64,000 bases of DNA from CAKSFT01 sp045544615 (GTDB taxonomy: Bacteria > Bacillota > Clostridia > UBA1381): positions 1 to 64,000 of the forward strand of contig JAZPZI010000008.1 of the NCBI GenBank assembly GCA_045544615.1. The letters are read 5' to 3'. A model generated the notes under the pieces. It had not been told where the DNA came from, ran no database searches, and saw only the letters and a program-made list of their open reading frames with translations. Below are positions 8,351 to 17,711 of this stretch, piece after piece (within the stretch, counting starts at the first letter, position 1; each line of letters starts with the position of its first letter). The position numbers and the translations under genes were made by a program.

Positions 8351-9070
8351 ATGAGAAGAATTATAAGCAGTGTAAGAAAAGCCGTTGAAGATTATGAGAT
8401 GATTTCAGAGGGCGACAGGATTGCGGTCGGGATTTCGGGCGGTAAGGACAGCCTTGTGCTATTGGGAGCATTGGCATCACTGAGCAGATACTACCCGAAA
8501 AAGTTTACCGTGTTGGGTCTGACGCTTGATATGGGGTATAATCTTGACTATACAAAAATACGGGAATATTGTGAGAGTTTTGGTGTTGAGCACAAAGTAA
8601 AATACACCAATATCGCCGAGATAATATTTGATGACCGTGCAGAGAAAAATCCTTGCTCTCTTTGTGCAAAGATGCGCCGTGGAGCTCTCAATGATTTTGC
8701 GATTGAAAAAGGTTGCAACAAAGTAGCACTTGGGCATCATAACGACGATGTTTTGGAGACATTTTTCCTGAGCATGGTCTATGAGGGAAGAATAAACTGT
8801 TTTTCGCCCGTGACCTTTCTTGACAGAAGCGGGATTTATCAGATAAGACCGCTTATTTATGCAAGAGAGGGTGATATAAAGGGAGTGTTAAAACGCCACG
8901 ACATACCTGTTCTGAAGAACAAATGCCCGGCTGATGGAAACACAAAACGTGAGGAAATGAAGGAGCTTATTGCACATATCGATAAGACCACCAATGCCGG
9001 ATTCAAAAGAAGGCTTTTTACCGCTATAAAGGATAGTGGTATTGATGGCTGGGGAATAGATAAAAAATGA
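8351..9070 (+). CDS. TtcA-like tRNA 2-thiolation ATPase
   Basis: A 239-residue cytoplasmic PP-loop ATPase of the TtcA/TilS superfamily, expected to thiolate a cytidine in tRNA. The P-loop is AVGISGGKDSLVLL, and CSLCAKMRRG holds the first CxxC cluster ligands. ALGHHNDDVLETFF is the characteristic ATPase motif and PVLKNKCPADG carries a third cysteine. I chose ATG 8351 because the 8297 alternative lies inside pgsA. A strong terminator follows at 9093, closing the housekeeping operon. Confidence 0.85.
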   Translation: MRRIISSVRKAVEDYEMISEGDRIAVGISGGKDSLVLLGALASLSRYYPKKFTVLGLTLDMGYNLDYTKIREYCESFGVEHKVKYTNIAEIIFDDRAEKNPCSLCAKMRRGALNDFAIEKGCNKVALGHHNDDVLETFFLSMVYEGRINCFSPVTFLDRSGIYQIRPLIYAREGDIKGVLKRHDIPVLKNKCPADGNTKREEMKELIAHIDKTTNAGFKRRLFTAIKDSGIDGWGIDKK

Positions 9071-9092
9071 AAAAAATCGTTCTACCGTAAGC

Positions 9093-9125
9093 AAAACCGA
9101 TTCGAAATAAACGAATCGGTTTTTT
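9093..9125 (+). terminator. Rho-independent terminator after ttcA-like gene
   Basis: AAAACCGATTCG pairs perfectly with CGAATCGGTTTT across a 7-base loop and runs into a T tract. It separates the housekeeping operon from the polysaccharide operon. Confidence 0.9.
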
Positions 9126-9179
9126 GATGCAAACATATGAAAAGTAGTATTTGGCAACACCAGATAGCTGTAAAAGGTG

Positions 9180-9208
9180 TTGACAAAAGAGATAAAAAGT
9201 TATATAAT
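9180..9208 (+). promoter_or_regulatory. Sigma-A promoter of polysaccharide operon
   Basis: TTGACA and TATAAT are separated by exactly 17 bases. The promoter lies inside the longest open frame upstream of the glycosyltransferase, which rules out the more distal start codons and supports the start at 9281. Confidence 0.85.
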
Positions 9209-9280
9209 ATATTAGGTTTATTATGTGCAAATTTACCCTTTTTGGATAAGGGTAGGATGCAGAAGGGGAGGATGTTGAGA

Positions 9281-10495
9281 ATGAAAGTTTTACAAATCAA
9301 CTGTGTTTACAAAACCGGCAGTACCGGTAAGATTGTAAACGATACTCATGTCTTCCTGAAAAGCAAGGGCATAGAGTCGGTTGTATGCTATGGCAGAGGA
9401 AAGACCATAAAAGAGGAAGGCGTCTACAGAGTATCGAGCGAGTTTTCGGGAAAGCTCAATAATGTAATTTCACGCTTTCGTGGTTATGAATTCGGCGGTT
9501 GCCATAACGGAACAAGGCAGGTTATCCGGGTTATAAAAAAGGAAAAGCCGGACATTGTTCATCTGCACTGCATAAATGGGTTCTTTGTGAATTACTATAC
9601 GCTTTTAAATTATCTGAAGAAGAATCATATACCCACAGTTTTAACATCTCATGCAGAGTTTTTCTATACGGGAAATTGTTATTATTCCGATACGTGCATG
9701 AAGTGGAAGACGGGATGCGGGAACTGCCCGAGATTGTGGTCAACTCATTCATATTTTCGTGATACAACAGCTTCTGCATGGAAAAAGCTGAAAGCTGCTT
9801 TCGATGGATTCGAAGAACTTTATGCAACATCGGTTTCAAAATACATACAGATGCGGGCAGAGGAGTCGCCGATTCTTGCAGGACACAGACATACTACCGT
9901 TACAAACGGGCTTGAAACTTCTGTGTTTAAGAAAAAAGATGCAGACCACTTAAAGAAAAAGCACGGAATATCTGATGAAAAGGTTATAGTGCATGTTACT
10001 GCGGGTTTTTCTAATCCGCTAAAGGGTGGAGAATATGTGATTGCACTCGCAGAAAGACTTAAAAAGGAAAAGGTTAAGATTATTTTGATAGGCTCAGGTG
10101 CCGGAAAGGTCGAGCTTCCTGCCAATATCATATATGTTGGCAGAGTGGAAAATCAGGATGTTTTAGCTGATTATTATTCCATGGCGGACCTTACAGTTAT
10201 AACAAGCAAAAGAGAAACATTCTCAATGCCGGTGGCAGAGAGCCTTGCATGCGGAACTCCGGTTGTCGGATTCAAAGCCGGTGGCCCAGAGAGTATTGCA
10301 ATTCCTGAATATTCGGAGTTTGTGGGATTTGCAGATATGGATGCAATGGTGGATGTGGTAAAAAAATGGCTCGCAAGAGATGTTGATTCTAATGAAATTG
10401 CAGAAGCTGCCCAAAAAGTATACTCAAAAGAAATAATGGGCGAAAAGTATCTTGCGGTTTATAAAGAACTTTTTGAAAAATACGGCAGAAAATAA
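9281..10495 (+). CDS. Glycosyltransferase family 4 protein
   Basis: A 404-residue GT-B glycosyltransferase that would add a sugar from a nucleotide-sugar donor to a lipid-linked glycan at the inner membrane face. The N-terminal acceptor domain starts MKVLQINCVYKTGSTGKI. The donor domain has the E-x7-E-like region in KRETFSMPVAESLACGTPVVGFKAGG near residue 312. A CysCys-rich patch (CYYSDTCMKWKTGCGNCPRL) near residue 132 is like that of WcaC-type transferases. The start at 9281 has AGGGGAGG nine bases upstream. First gene of the capE-F-G operon. Confidence 0.88.
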   Translation: MKVLQINCVYKTGSTGKIVNDTHVFLKSKGIESVVCYGRGKTIKEEGVYRVSSEFSGKLNNVISRFRGYEFGGCHNGTRQVIRVIKKEKPDIVHLHCINGFFVNYYTLLNYLKKNHIPTVLTSHAEFFYTGNCYYSDTCMKWKTGCGNCPRLWSTHSYFRDTTASAWKKLKAAFDGFEELYATSVSKYIQMRAEESPILAGHRHTTVTNGLETSVFKKKDADHLKKKHGISDEKVIVHVTAGFSNPLKGGEYVIALAERLKKEKVKIILIGSGAGKVELPANIIYVGRVENQDVLADYYSMADLTVITSKRETFSMPVAESLACGTPVVGFKAGGPESIAIPEYSEFVGFADMDAMVDVVKKWLARDVDSNEIAEAAQKVYSKEIMGEKYLAVYKELFEKYGRK

Positions 10496-10520
10496 ATAGT
10501 ATAAGGATAGGTTTTTTAAA

Positions 10521-11714
10521 ATGAATGATGGTTTTTCGAGCCTCAGGTCTAAAATTGTAAACAGTATATTTGTTCTTGAGGTGGTATGTGTTTTCCTTGC
10601 AGTTTTCAGTACTGTATGGGAAGTAAATAATGTTGCGAGTCTTGTTATTTCAGGTAACTTTATCCTGATAGCAATGCTGATCTTCACAACAATAACCAGT
10701 AATGTTAACAAAAAGGCCATGTTTATCTGGCTTGGTGTAATATTTCTGAGCTATATTGCGATGGTATCGGCTTCCTATACGGTTTCTTTTGATTATATGA
10801 AAAAGTGGATTATGTTCATTTCAACTATAAGCTTCCTATATTGGATTCTGATAAGTGAAGTAAACGAGATGATGATAAAGAGTCTGCATATTTGCGGTGT
10901 AGCATTGGGAGTAATGTTCGTTGTGGCGTATTTTGCGGAAAAAGGGTTACCTATTGAAGGGTATATGTCGGGAGCGCTGACCTTCAATTTGGGAAATCCA
11001 AACATGACGGGGATGACACTTTTGAATGTTTTTCTCTGTGTCTGGCAGGCAAGGGACTACGTAAAAAACAGCTTGCTTAAGTTTGTGTATCTGGTACTGT
11101 TGGGTGTTTTGATATATTTTATCTGGCTTACCAAGGCAAGAAGTTGTATAATTGCAGTTTTGTTCTTTTTGGTAATGAATGCCTTTGCAAGAAACAAATA
11201 CCATCCGAGTTTGACATTCTGGATAGTAATATTTCCATTAATATTTGCGATAGTATATTTGGCATATATAGACAGTCCGATTGCAGATTATTTTGATTTT
11301 ATGGTTTCGGAAGGAAAGAGTCTCACATCACGAGTTATCATTTGGGAAAATTGTTTTAAAATCATTAAGGATAATCCAATTTTTGGACAGTATTATGATG
11401 AATTGATGGGTATGGGACAAAGACATAATATTCACCTTGATGTTCTTGTTGGATACGGAATTTCGACCTTTTTGATTTATATCTGGTTTTTCAATATGGT
11501 TATAAACGATATTGGGAAAAAAGTAAAATATGATTATCAGATGACGGGTATTTTGGCCTTCTATTCGGTTCTTATATCGGGTATATTTGAAGCGGCGCTT
11601 GTATCGGGGTCGCAAGGGATGTACATACTATCCTGCGGATTCCTGATGATGGCGAAATTCAATCGCACGAAAGCGGTGAGTGAATCAAGTATGGAAGTAA
11701 TTATATCAGAATAA
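10521..11714 (+). CDS. O-antigen ligase/polymerase-like membrane protein
   Basis: A 397-residue polytopic membrane protein with about ten hydrophobic segments. A large loop near residues 260-310 includes SRVIIWENCFKIIKDNPIFG and a nearby GMGQRHNIHLD. This loop pattern (R..W....I..NPI.G...H.......GI) is typical of Wzy_C / O-antigen ligase-polymerase proteins, which join lipid-linked oligosaccharides on the outer face of the membrane. Sequence in this family is weakly conserved, so polymerase and ligase cannot be told apart. Position within a polysaccharide operon supports the call. Confidence 0.8.
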   Translation: MNDGFSSLRSKIVNSIFVLEVVCVFLAVFSTVWEVNNVASLVISGNFILIAMLIFTTITSNVNKKAMFIWLGVIFLSYIAMVSASYTVSFDYMKKWIMFISTISFLYWILISEVNEMMIKSLHICGVALGVMFVVAYFAEKGLPIEGYMSGALTFNLGNPNMTGMTLLNVFLCVWQARDYVKNSLLKFVYLVLLGVLIYFIWLTKARSCIIAVLFFLVMNAFARNKYHPSLTFWIVIFPLIFAIVYLAYIDSPIADYFDFMVSEGKSLTSRVIIWENCFKIIKDNPIFGQYYDELMGMGQRHNIHLDVLVGYGISTFLIYIWFFNMVINDIGKKVKYDYQMTGILAFYSVLISGIFEAALVSGSQGMYILSCGFLMMAKFNRTKAVSESSMEVIISE

Positions 11715-11754
11715 CAATAACCACTTAAAAATCTATCAGAAGGGGAAATTGAAA

Positions 11755-12801
11755 ATGTTCAAAGGAAAAACCTTACTTATAACCGGTGGTACCGGTTCGT
11801 TTGGCAACGCAGTTTTAGACAGATTTTTAGATACCGATATTGGCGAAATCAGAATCTTTTCACGAGATGAGAAAAAGCAGGACGATATGCGCCACGAATA
11901 TCAGGCGAAAAATCCTGAAGCTAGTCAGAAGCTCAAGTTCTACATAGGCGATGTCAGGGATCTGGCGAGTGTGAAAAATGCTATGCACGGTGTTGATTAC
12001 ATATTCCATGCAGCAGCCTTGAAGCAGGTGCCGTCTTGTGAGTTTTTCCCGATAGAGGCGGTAAAGACAAATGTAATCGGCACAGATAATGTCCTGACAG
12101 CTGCGATTGAGGCGGGCGTTAAAAAGGTAATCTGCTTATCAACAGACAAGGCTGCCTATCCTGTAAATGCGATGGGTACATCAAAAGCTATGATGGAGAA
12201 GGTTGTTGTTGCAAAATCAAGAACGGTTTCTCCCGATCAGACTATGATTTGTTGTACACGTTACGGAAATGTTATGTGTTCTCGTGGCTCGGTAATACCT
12301 CTCTGGATTGAGCAGATTAAAAAGGGTGAGCCTATCACGATAACCGATCCTGAAATGACAAGATTTATTATGTCATTGGAAGAGGCAGTTGACCTTGTGT
12401 TGTTTGCATTCGAAAACGGTGTGAGTGGTGATATTCTGGTACAGAAAGCCCCTGCTTGTACAATCGAGGTGCTTGCAAAGGCAGTAAAGGCACTCTTTGA
12501 CAAGGAAAACAATACCGAAATCAAGGTTATCGGCATAAGACACGGCGAGAAGATGTATGAAACACTCCTTACCAACGAAGAATGTGCTCATGCAACCGAT
12601 ATGGGTGATTTCTACCGTGTGCCGTGTGATAAGCGTGATCTTAACTATGATAAATATTTCAAGGGCGGTTCGGTTGAACTGAATCCGCTCAGTGAATTCA
12701 ACTCAAACAATACCGAGAGACTGTCGGTTGATGAGGTTATAGAAAAAATGTTGAGCTTAAAGTATATTAAAGATGAGCTTGAGTCAACAGAAAACGATTG
12801 A
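11755..12801 (+). CDS. capE: UDP-GlcNAc 4,6-dehydratase/5-epimerase CapE
   Basis: A 348-residue extended SDR that starts UDP-L-FucNAc synthesis from UDP-GlcNAc. TGGTGSFGNAVL is the NAD(P) loop. FSRDEKKQDDMRHEY is typical of the CapE/FnlA/PseB group. The catalytic region STDKAAYPVNAMGTSK has Met where most SDRs have Tyr, which I recall as a known CapE trait separating it from PseB. The start at ATG 11755 has AAGGGGAA eight bases upstream. capF and capG follow with one gene between, which fixes the pathway. Confidence 0.88.
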   Translation: MFKGKTLLITGGTGSFGNAVLDRFLDTDIGEIRIFSRDEKKQDDMRHEYQAKNPEASQKLKFYIGDVRDLASVKNAMHGVDYIFHAAALKQVPSCEFFPIEAVKTNVIGTDNVLTAAIEAGVKKVICLSTDKAAYPVNAMGTSKAMMEKVVVAKSRTVSPDQTMICCTRYGNVMCSRGSVIPLWIEQIKKGEPITITDPEMTRFIMSLEEAVDLVLFAFENGVSGDILVQKAPACTIEVLAKAVKALFDKENNTEIKVIGIRHGEKMYETLLTNEECAHATDMGDFYRVPCDKRDLNYDKYFKGGSVELNPLSEFNSNNTERLSVDEVIEKMLSLKYIKDELESTEND

Positions 12802-12812
12802 GGAATGATTTT

Positions 12813-13994
12813 ATGAAGGATTCATACAAGCTGCTTTGTGATTCGGTAGCTGCGGTAATCGCAGGACGAGAAGTTGTATTTTCGCCCGATGCGGAGTTTG
12901 ACTGGGAGGAGTTTTTTGACCTTGCAAAAGCGCATAGCATTGCAGGGCTTATTGCCTATGCTCTGCCGAAAATCCCGGCAATGCCGAAGGATGTTCAGGA
13001 TAAGTTCCGGAAAGAGCAGCTTTTGAATATTTTCAAAGGTACAAATCAGGAGACAAGAATTGGTGCAGTCCTGGCTGAGTTTGAAAAGAGTGGCATTGAA
13101 GCTATGCCATTAAAAGGGTACATTATGAAAAACTACTACCCGTCAGCCGACATGCGCTCGATGTGCGATGTCGATATTTTAATAAAGCTTGACAGATATG
13201 ATGATGCAAAGGCTATAATGGAAAAGTATGGCCTGAAGTTTAAGCTTGAGAGTGCTCACGAGTTTGTCTTTACAGATAAGGAGGTCATAACTGTTGAGCT
13301 CCACAAAACTCTTGTGCCCGACTATAACCGTGACCTTTTTGCATACTACGGCGATGGCTGGAGACTTGCAAAGAAAAAGGAAAATTCTGAACACATTTAT
13401 GAGATGTCGGCAGAAGATTTTTATGTATATAATGTTGTGCACGCCGCAAAGCATTATCAGAAGACGGGAATAGGCGTACGCCAGGTGGCAGATATATGGA
13501 TTCTTGAGCAAAAGTTTGATTTTTCGGATGAGGCTAAGCACTATATAAAAGAGCAGTTGGAAAAACTCGGGATAGCTGAATTCAGGGATAATATTTCTGC
13601 TCTTTCAAAAGTTTGGTTTGAGGGTGCTGAGTCAACCGGGCTTCTGGATACAATGTCTGAGTATATTTTAAGCGGTGGAAACTTCGGCAAGATTGAGAGG
13701 CTTGAAGTGTCCGAGATTTATACAAGCTCGGGAGACGGGGGTTATAAATCAGCGAAGATAAAGCGAATATTTAGAATATTTTTCCCGACACTCAAGAATA
13801 TGAAGCTGATATATCCCGTGTTGAACAAAGCACCGGTTTTATATCCGGTATATATTGTAATAAGAGCGGCAGAAAAACTGTTATTTAAGCGCAAGAAGGT
13901 GCTCAACACTATGCAAAAACAAAGTGTTGATACAGACGCAGTCAGTGAATTTGCAAGGCATTGCGAATCGGTAGGCTTAAAAAAGAGTTTATAG
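12813..13994 (+). CDS. NTP_transf_5-type nucleotidyltransferase family protein
   Basis: A 393-residue protein of the uncharacterised nucleotidyltransferase family PF14907. The family core is visible in EAMPLKGYIMKNYYP and MRSMCDVDILIK near residues 90-115 (DVD catalytic acids), followed by VELHKTLVP and the helical VYNVVHAAKHY stretch. Members often sit in polysaccharide or secondary-metabolite clusters, but their chemistry is not settled. The gene lies between capE and capF and reads in the same direction with short gaps, so it is part of the operon. ATG 12813 is preferred over the upstream in-frame TTG. Confidence 0.75.
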   Translation: MKDSYKLLCDSVAAVIAGREVVFSPDAEFDWEEFFDLAKAHSIAGLIAYALPKIPAMPKDVQDKFRKEQLLNIFKGTNQETRIGAVLAEFEKSGIEAMPLKGYIMKNYYPSADMRSMCDVDILIKLDRYDDAKAIMEKYGLKFKLESAHEFVFTDKEVITVELHKTLVPDYNRDLFAYYGDGWRLAKKKENSEHIYEMSAEDFYVYNVVHAAKHYQKTGIGVRQVADIWILEQKFDFSDEAKHYIKEQLEKLGIAEFRDNISALSKVWFEGAESTGLLDTMSEYILSGGNFGKIERLEVSEIYTSSGDGGYKSAKIKRIFRIFFPTLKNMKLIYPVLNKAPVLYPVYIVIRAAEKLLFKRKKVLNTMQKQSVDTDAVSEFARHCESVGLKKSL

Positions 13995-14004
13995 GGGATT
14001 TGAA

Positions 14005-15144
14005 ATGAAAGTATTGGTAACAGGCGCAAAGGGGTTTGTCGGTAAAAACCTTGTGGAAACCTTAAAAAACATCCGTGACGGAAAGGATAAAACAAGAGGA
14101 ATTGATTCGGATATTGAAATCCTTGAATTTGACATTGATACACCGAAGGAAAAGCTTTCGGAGTTTGCCCGTGAATGCGACTTTGTTTTTCATCTGGCAG
14201 GTGTAAACCGACCGGAGAAGGAAGAGGAGTTCATGGCGGGAAATTTCGGATTCTCAAGTGAGCTTTTGTCGGCACTTGAGAGTGCAGAAAACAAGGCTCC
14301 GGTCTTGGTGACATCCTCTATTCAGGCAGAGCTTGACAATCCTTACGGCAGAAGCAAAAAAGCAGGCGAGGACCTGATTTTTGAGTATGGCGAAAAAAAC
14401 GGCATTGAGGTCTTTGTTTACCGGCTGCCGAATGTTTTCGGAAAATGGTGCAGACCAAACTATAACAGTGCTGTTGCGACCTTTTGCCATAACATCGCAA
14501 ATGGACTTGAGATTACAGTAAACGACCGTAATCACATGATGACGCTTGTCTATGTCGATGATGTGGTGGATGAGCTGATAAGAGCTTTGTCGGGGTCGGC
14601 GAACAAGGAAGGCAGGTTCTCGAAAGTGCCTGTTGAACACAAGATTACCCTTGGTGAGATTGCGGATCTGCTTTATTCATTCAAAGACAGCAGAAAAACA
14701 AAGTTTATCCCCGATATGACAGGCTTTTCAAAGAAGCTATACAGTACATATTTGAGTTATCTCCCGGAGAATGAGTTTTCATATCCGGCAAAGATGAACT
14801 GTGACGACAGAGGCTCGTTTACCGAGTTATTCAAAACTATTGGTTCGGGTCAGGTGAGTGTTAACATATCAAAGCCGGGGATTACAAAGGGAAATCACTG
14901 GCATCATACCAAGAACGAAAAGTTCGTTGTGGTAAGCGGCAGAGGCGTTATCCGCTTCAGAAAGCCGGACGATGGACAGATTATTGAATATTATGTATCG
15001 GGAGACAAGATTGAGATTGTCGATATACCGACGGGGTATACGCACAATATTGAAAATTTAGGCGATACCGATATGGTAACGGTTATGTGGTGTAACGAGT
15101 GTTTTGACCCGGATAAGCCGGATACCTATTTTTTGGAGGTTTAA
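14005..15144 (+). CDS. capF: Bifunctional epimerase/reductase CapF
   Basis: A 379-residue two-domain enzyme. The N-terminal extended SDR domain (TGAKGFVGKNLVETL; active-site YGRSKKAGED) reduces the 4-keto sugar. The C-terminal cupin domain with NHWHHTKNEKFVVVSG holds the metal-binding histidines and epimerises C3. This SDR-cupin fusion is diagnostic of CapF/FnlB in UDP-L-FucNAc synthesis. Domain border lies near residue 255. It follows the nucleotidyltransferase gene by ten bases and is followed at once by capG. Confidence 0.92.
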   Translation: MKVLVTGAKGFVGKNLVETLKNIRDGKDKTRGIDSDIEILEFDIDTPKEKLSEFARECDFVFHLAGVNRPEKEEEFMAGNFGFSSELLSALESAENKAPVLVTSSIQAELDNPYGRSKKAGEDLIFEYGEKNGIEVFVYRLPNVFGKWCRPNYNSAVATFCHNIANGLEITVNDRNHMMTLVYVDDVVDELIRALSGSANKEGRFSKVPVEHKITLGEIADLLYSFKDSRKTKFIPDMTGFSKKLYSTYLSYLPENEFSYPAKMNCDDRGSFTELFKTIGSGQVSVNISKPGITKGNHWHHTKNEKFVVVSGRGVIRFRKPDDGQIIEYYVSGDKIEIVDIPTGYTHNIENLGDTDMVTVMWCNECFDPDKPDTYFLEV

Positions 15145-15148
15145 AAGA

Positions 15149-16291
15149 ATGAGTAAGCTAAAACTGATGACAATAATCGGAACAAGACCCGAGATAATTC
15201 GTCTTAGTGCCTGCATTAAGGCGTGTGACAAGTACTTTGACCAGATTCTTGTTCATACCGGTCAGAACTATGACTACACATTGAATCAGGTGTTCTTTGA
15301 CGATTTGGGATTAAGGGCTCCTGACCACTATCTTGATGCGGTAGGTGCAGACCTTGGCGAGACAATAGGAAACATTATTTCAAAATCATATAAGCTCATG
15401 GTATCAGAAAAGCCTGATGCACTCCTGATACTCGGCGATACAAACTCGTGTCTTTCGGCAATTTCTGCAAAAAGACTCCACATCCCGATTTTCCATATGG
15501 AGGCGGGTAATCGTTGCTTTGATGAGTGTCTGCCCGAAGAAACAAACCGCAGAATTGTCGATCATATATCCGATGTAAACCTTTGCTATTCAGAGCATGC
15601 AAGAAGATATCTGAACGCCGAGGGTACTGCAAAAGAGAGAACCTATGTTACAGGTTCGCCTATGGCTGAAGTTTTACACAATAACCTTGATGCAATAAAG
15701 TCAAGTACGATATTGGAAAAGCTTGGGCTTAAAAAGGGCAAATATATCCTCCTTTCTGCACACAGAGAGGAAAATATCGACACCGAAAAGAACTTTATGA
15801 GTCTTATGAATGCGGTAAATGCAATGGCTGAAAAGTACGATATGCCGATACTCTATTCATGCCATCCGAGAAGTGAGAAGTTCATCGAAAAGAGAGGATT
15901 CAAGTTCGATAAGCGTGTTATTCAGCATAAGCCACTTGGTTTTCATGATTACAACAACCTGCAGATGAACGCATTTGCGGTTGTGTCGGACAGCGGAACA
16001 TTGCCGGAGGAAAGTAGTTTCTTCCTTTCAATCGGAAATCCGTTCCCTGCAATATGTATCCGAACATCAACCGAAAGACCTGAGGCTATGGATAAGGGTA
16101 ACTTTATCCTTGCAGGAATCACTGAAGAACAGGTATTGCAGGCGGTTGATACCGCTGTTGCAATGAACGAAAACGGGGATTTGGGAATACCTGCTCCGAA
16201 TTACACAGACGAGAATGTTTCAACAAAGGTTGTTAAGTTCATTCAGAGCTACACAGGCGTTGTGGACAGAATGGTCTGGAGAAAGTATTAA
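15149..16291 (+). CDS. capG: Non-hydrolysing UDP-sugar 2-epimerase CapG
   Basis: A 380-residue cytoplasmic WecB/CapG-type 2-epimerase, the last step to UDP-N-acetyl-L-fucosamine. Visible family motifs are GTRPEIIRLSACIKA at the N-terminus, VHTGQNYDYTLNQVFF, LGDTNSCLSA, HMEAGNRCFDECLPEETNR, and SDSGTLPEESSFF near residue 280. The start at 15149 has TTGGAGG ten bases upstream and lies just after the capF stop. In another context this family makes ManNAc for WecB pathways, but next to capE and capF the FucNAc route is the natural reading. Confidence 0.92.
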   Translation: MSKLKLMTIIGTRPEIIRLSACIKACDKYFDQILVHTGQNYDYTLNQVFFDDLGLRAPDHYLDAVGADLGETIGNIISKSYKLMVSEKPDALLILGDTNSCLSAISAKRLHIPIFHMEAGNRCFDECLPEETNRRIVDHISDVNLCYSEHARRYLNAEGTAKERTYVTGSPMAEVLHNNLDAIKSSTILEKLGLKKGKYILLSAHREENIDTEKNFMSLMNAVNAMAEKYDMPILYSCHPRSEKFIEKRGFKFDKRVIQHKPLGFHDYNNLQMNAFAVVSDSGTLPEESSFFLSIGNPFPAICIRTSTERPEAMDKGNFILAGITEEQVLQAVDTAVAMNENGDLGIPAPNYTDENVSTKVVKFIQSYTGVVDRMVWRKY

Positions 16292-16298
16292 GAATTTA

Positions 16299-16327
16299 AA
16301 ACGGGTACGGCAGAGCTGTACCCGTTT
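16299..16327 (+). terminator. Hairpin after capG
   Basis: AAACGGGTAC pairs perfectly with GTACCCGTTT. There is no long T tract after the stem, so it may be a weak terminator that lets some transcription reach the nuclease gene downstream. Confidence 0.55.
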
Positions 16328-16357
16328 CGAAATCTGTCATTTTAAGGAGGGCGTAGT

Positions 16358-17551
16358 GTGAAAAAGATTTTTAGTTTTTTACTTGCCGTAACAATATTCC
16401 TCATACCTGTTATGACGGGTTGTGCAAGAGGAGATATAGCGGTATTTGTAAACGGTGACGAAGTGGCGTTTGAGGTTGAACCGATAATAAAGAGTGGGCG
16501 AACTCTTGTGCCGTTTCGGACAATTTTTGAAAAGCTTGGTGCTGAAGTTTCGTGGGATGCGACCACAAAAAAGGTATCTGCCCAAAAGGACGGCACAAGT
16601 ATTTATCTTATTATAAATGAGCCGTCAATTTACAGAAATGGCGATAAGACTGAACTTGATGTTGCACCGATGATAAAGGGCGGAAGAACTCTCGTACCGC
16701 TTCGTGCGATATCGGAAGCACTTGACTGCATAGTTGTATGGGACGGTGCTTTGCGGACTGTACAGATTGCAACGAGCGAGGAGAGTCTGGTATTTTCGGG
16801 AAAACCGTATGTTACATTAAACTCCAACAAGCCTGAATTTCGGGTGAGTGACTATCCGTATTATTCGTTTGAAAAGTATTCAGAGCTTGACAGGTACGGC
16901 AGAGCACAGATGGCTATTGCAAGTGTCGGGCTCGATATTATGCCGACCGAAGAAAGAGGAAACATAGGAAGTGTCAAGCCGACCGGCTGGCATACCGTCA
17001 AGTATGATTTTGTTGATGGGAAGTATTTATACAACAGGTGTCACCTGATTGGTTATCAGTTGACGGGGGAGAATGCAAACGAGCAAAATCTCATTACAGG
17101 TACAAGATATATGAATGTTGAAGGGATGCTTCCGTTTGAAAATATGATTGCAGAATATGTTGAGCGAACGGGCAGAAACGTGCTATACCGTGTAACGCCG
17201 ATTTATAAGGGAGATAATCTCCTGGCAAGCGGTGTTAAAATGGAGGCATACTCGATTGAGGATAACGGTGCCGGAGTCTGCTTTAATGTGTATTGTTTCA
17301 ATGCGCAGCCGGGTGTTAAGATTGATTACAAAACAGGTGAGAGCAGTCTTGCGGGCGAGACTCCAAAGCAGGAAGTTGAGCAAAAACCGACCACGGTCAT
17401 ATATATTCTAAATGTAAGCTCGATGAAGTTCCACTATCCCGACTGCTCGGGCGTGAAGAATATGAATCCACAGAACAAGCGTGAATCGGGAGATACAAGG
17501 GAAAGTCTGATAAGCATGGGATATGCACCTTGCGGGATATGTAAGCCATAA
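16358..17551 (+). CDS. Lipoprotein DNA/RNA non-specific endonuclease
   Basis: A 397-residue exported protein. It has a lipobox ending at Cys22 (VMTGC), then two copper-amine-oxidase-N-like stalk repeats (SGRTLVPFRTIFEKLG near 47, GGRTLVPLRAISEAL near 108), then an EndA/NUC-like nuclease domain with the HN core in NRCHLIGYQLTG near residue 229 and NEQNLITGTRYMN. A C-terminal Cys/His patch (FHYPDCSG...APCGICKP) resembles the Ada-type zinc site. The GTG start has AAGGAGGG seven bases upstream. It would degrade nucleic acid outside the cell, possibly for nutrition or DNA handling. Its neighbour is another exported nuclease. Confidence 0.85.
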   Translation: MKKIFSFLLAVTIFLIPVMTGCARGDIAVFVNGDEVAFEVEPIIKSGRTLVPFRTIFEKLGAEVSWDATTKKVSAQKDGTSIYLIINEPSIYRNGDKTELDVAPMIKGGRTLVPLRAISEALDCIVVWDGALRTVQIATSEESLVFSGKPYVTLNSNKPEFRVSDYPYYSFEKYSELDRYGRAQMAIASVGLDIMPTEERGNIGSVKPTGWHTVKYDFVDGKYLYNRCHLIGYQLTGENANEQNLITGTRYMNVEGMLPFENMIAEYVERTGRNVLYRVTPIYKGDNLLASGVKMEAYSIEDNGAGVCFNVYCFNAQPGVKIDYKTGESSLAGETPKQEVEQKPTTVIYILNVSSMKFHYPDCSGVKNMNPQNKRESGDTRESLISMGYAPCGICKP

Positions 17552-17560
17552 TGCGTAGGA

Positions 17561-17590
17561 AAAAGACGATTGAAATCAATCGTCTTTTTT
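17561..17590 (+). terminator. Rho-independent terminator
   Basis: AAAAGACGATTG and CAATCGTCTTTT pair around a small loop and end in a T tract, closing the lipoprotein nuclease gene. Confidence 0.88.
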
Positions 17591-17641
17591 AGTTGGAAGT
17601 GTTTGTTCATTGTTGCGCATTTTGAAAATTTATCGCCAAAG

Positions 17642-17670
17642 TTGATTTTTTAATAACTGTATGTTAAAAT
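17642..17670 (+). promoter_or_regulatory. Promoter of secreted EEP nuclease gene
   Basis: TTGATT and TAAAAT are 17 bases apart, about 40 bases before the start codon at 17712. Confidence 0.6.
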
Positions 17671-17711
17671 AAATAGATAAGAAAGATTACAAGAAAGGGA
17701 AAGTTGTATTT

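Noticed and set aside
9137..9280. Longer N-terminus for the GT4 glycosyltransferase
   Set aside because: The frame before 9281 contains the operon promoter, and a good ribosome binding site precedes 9281.
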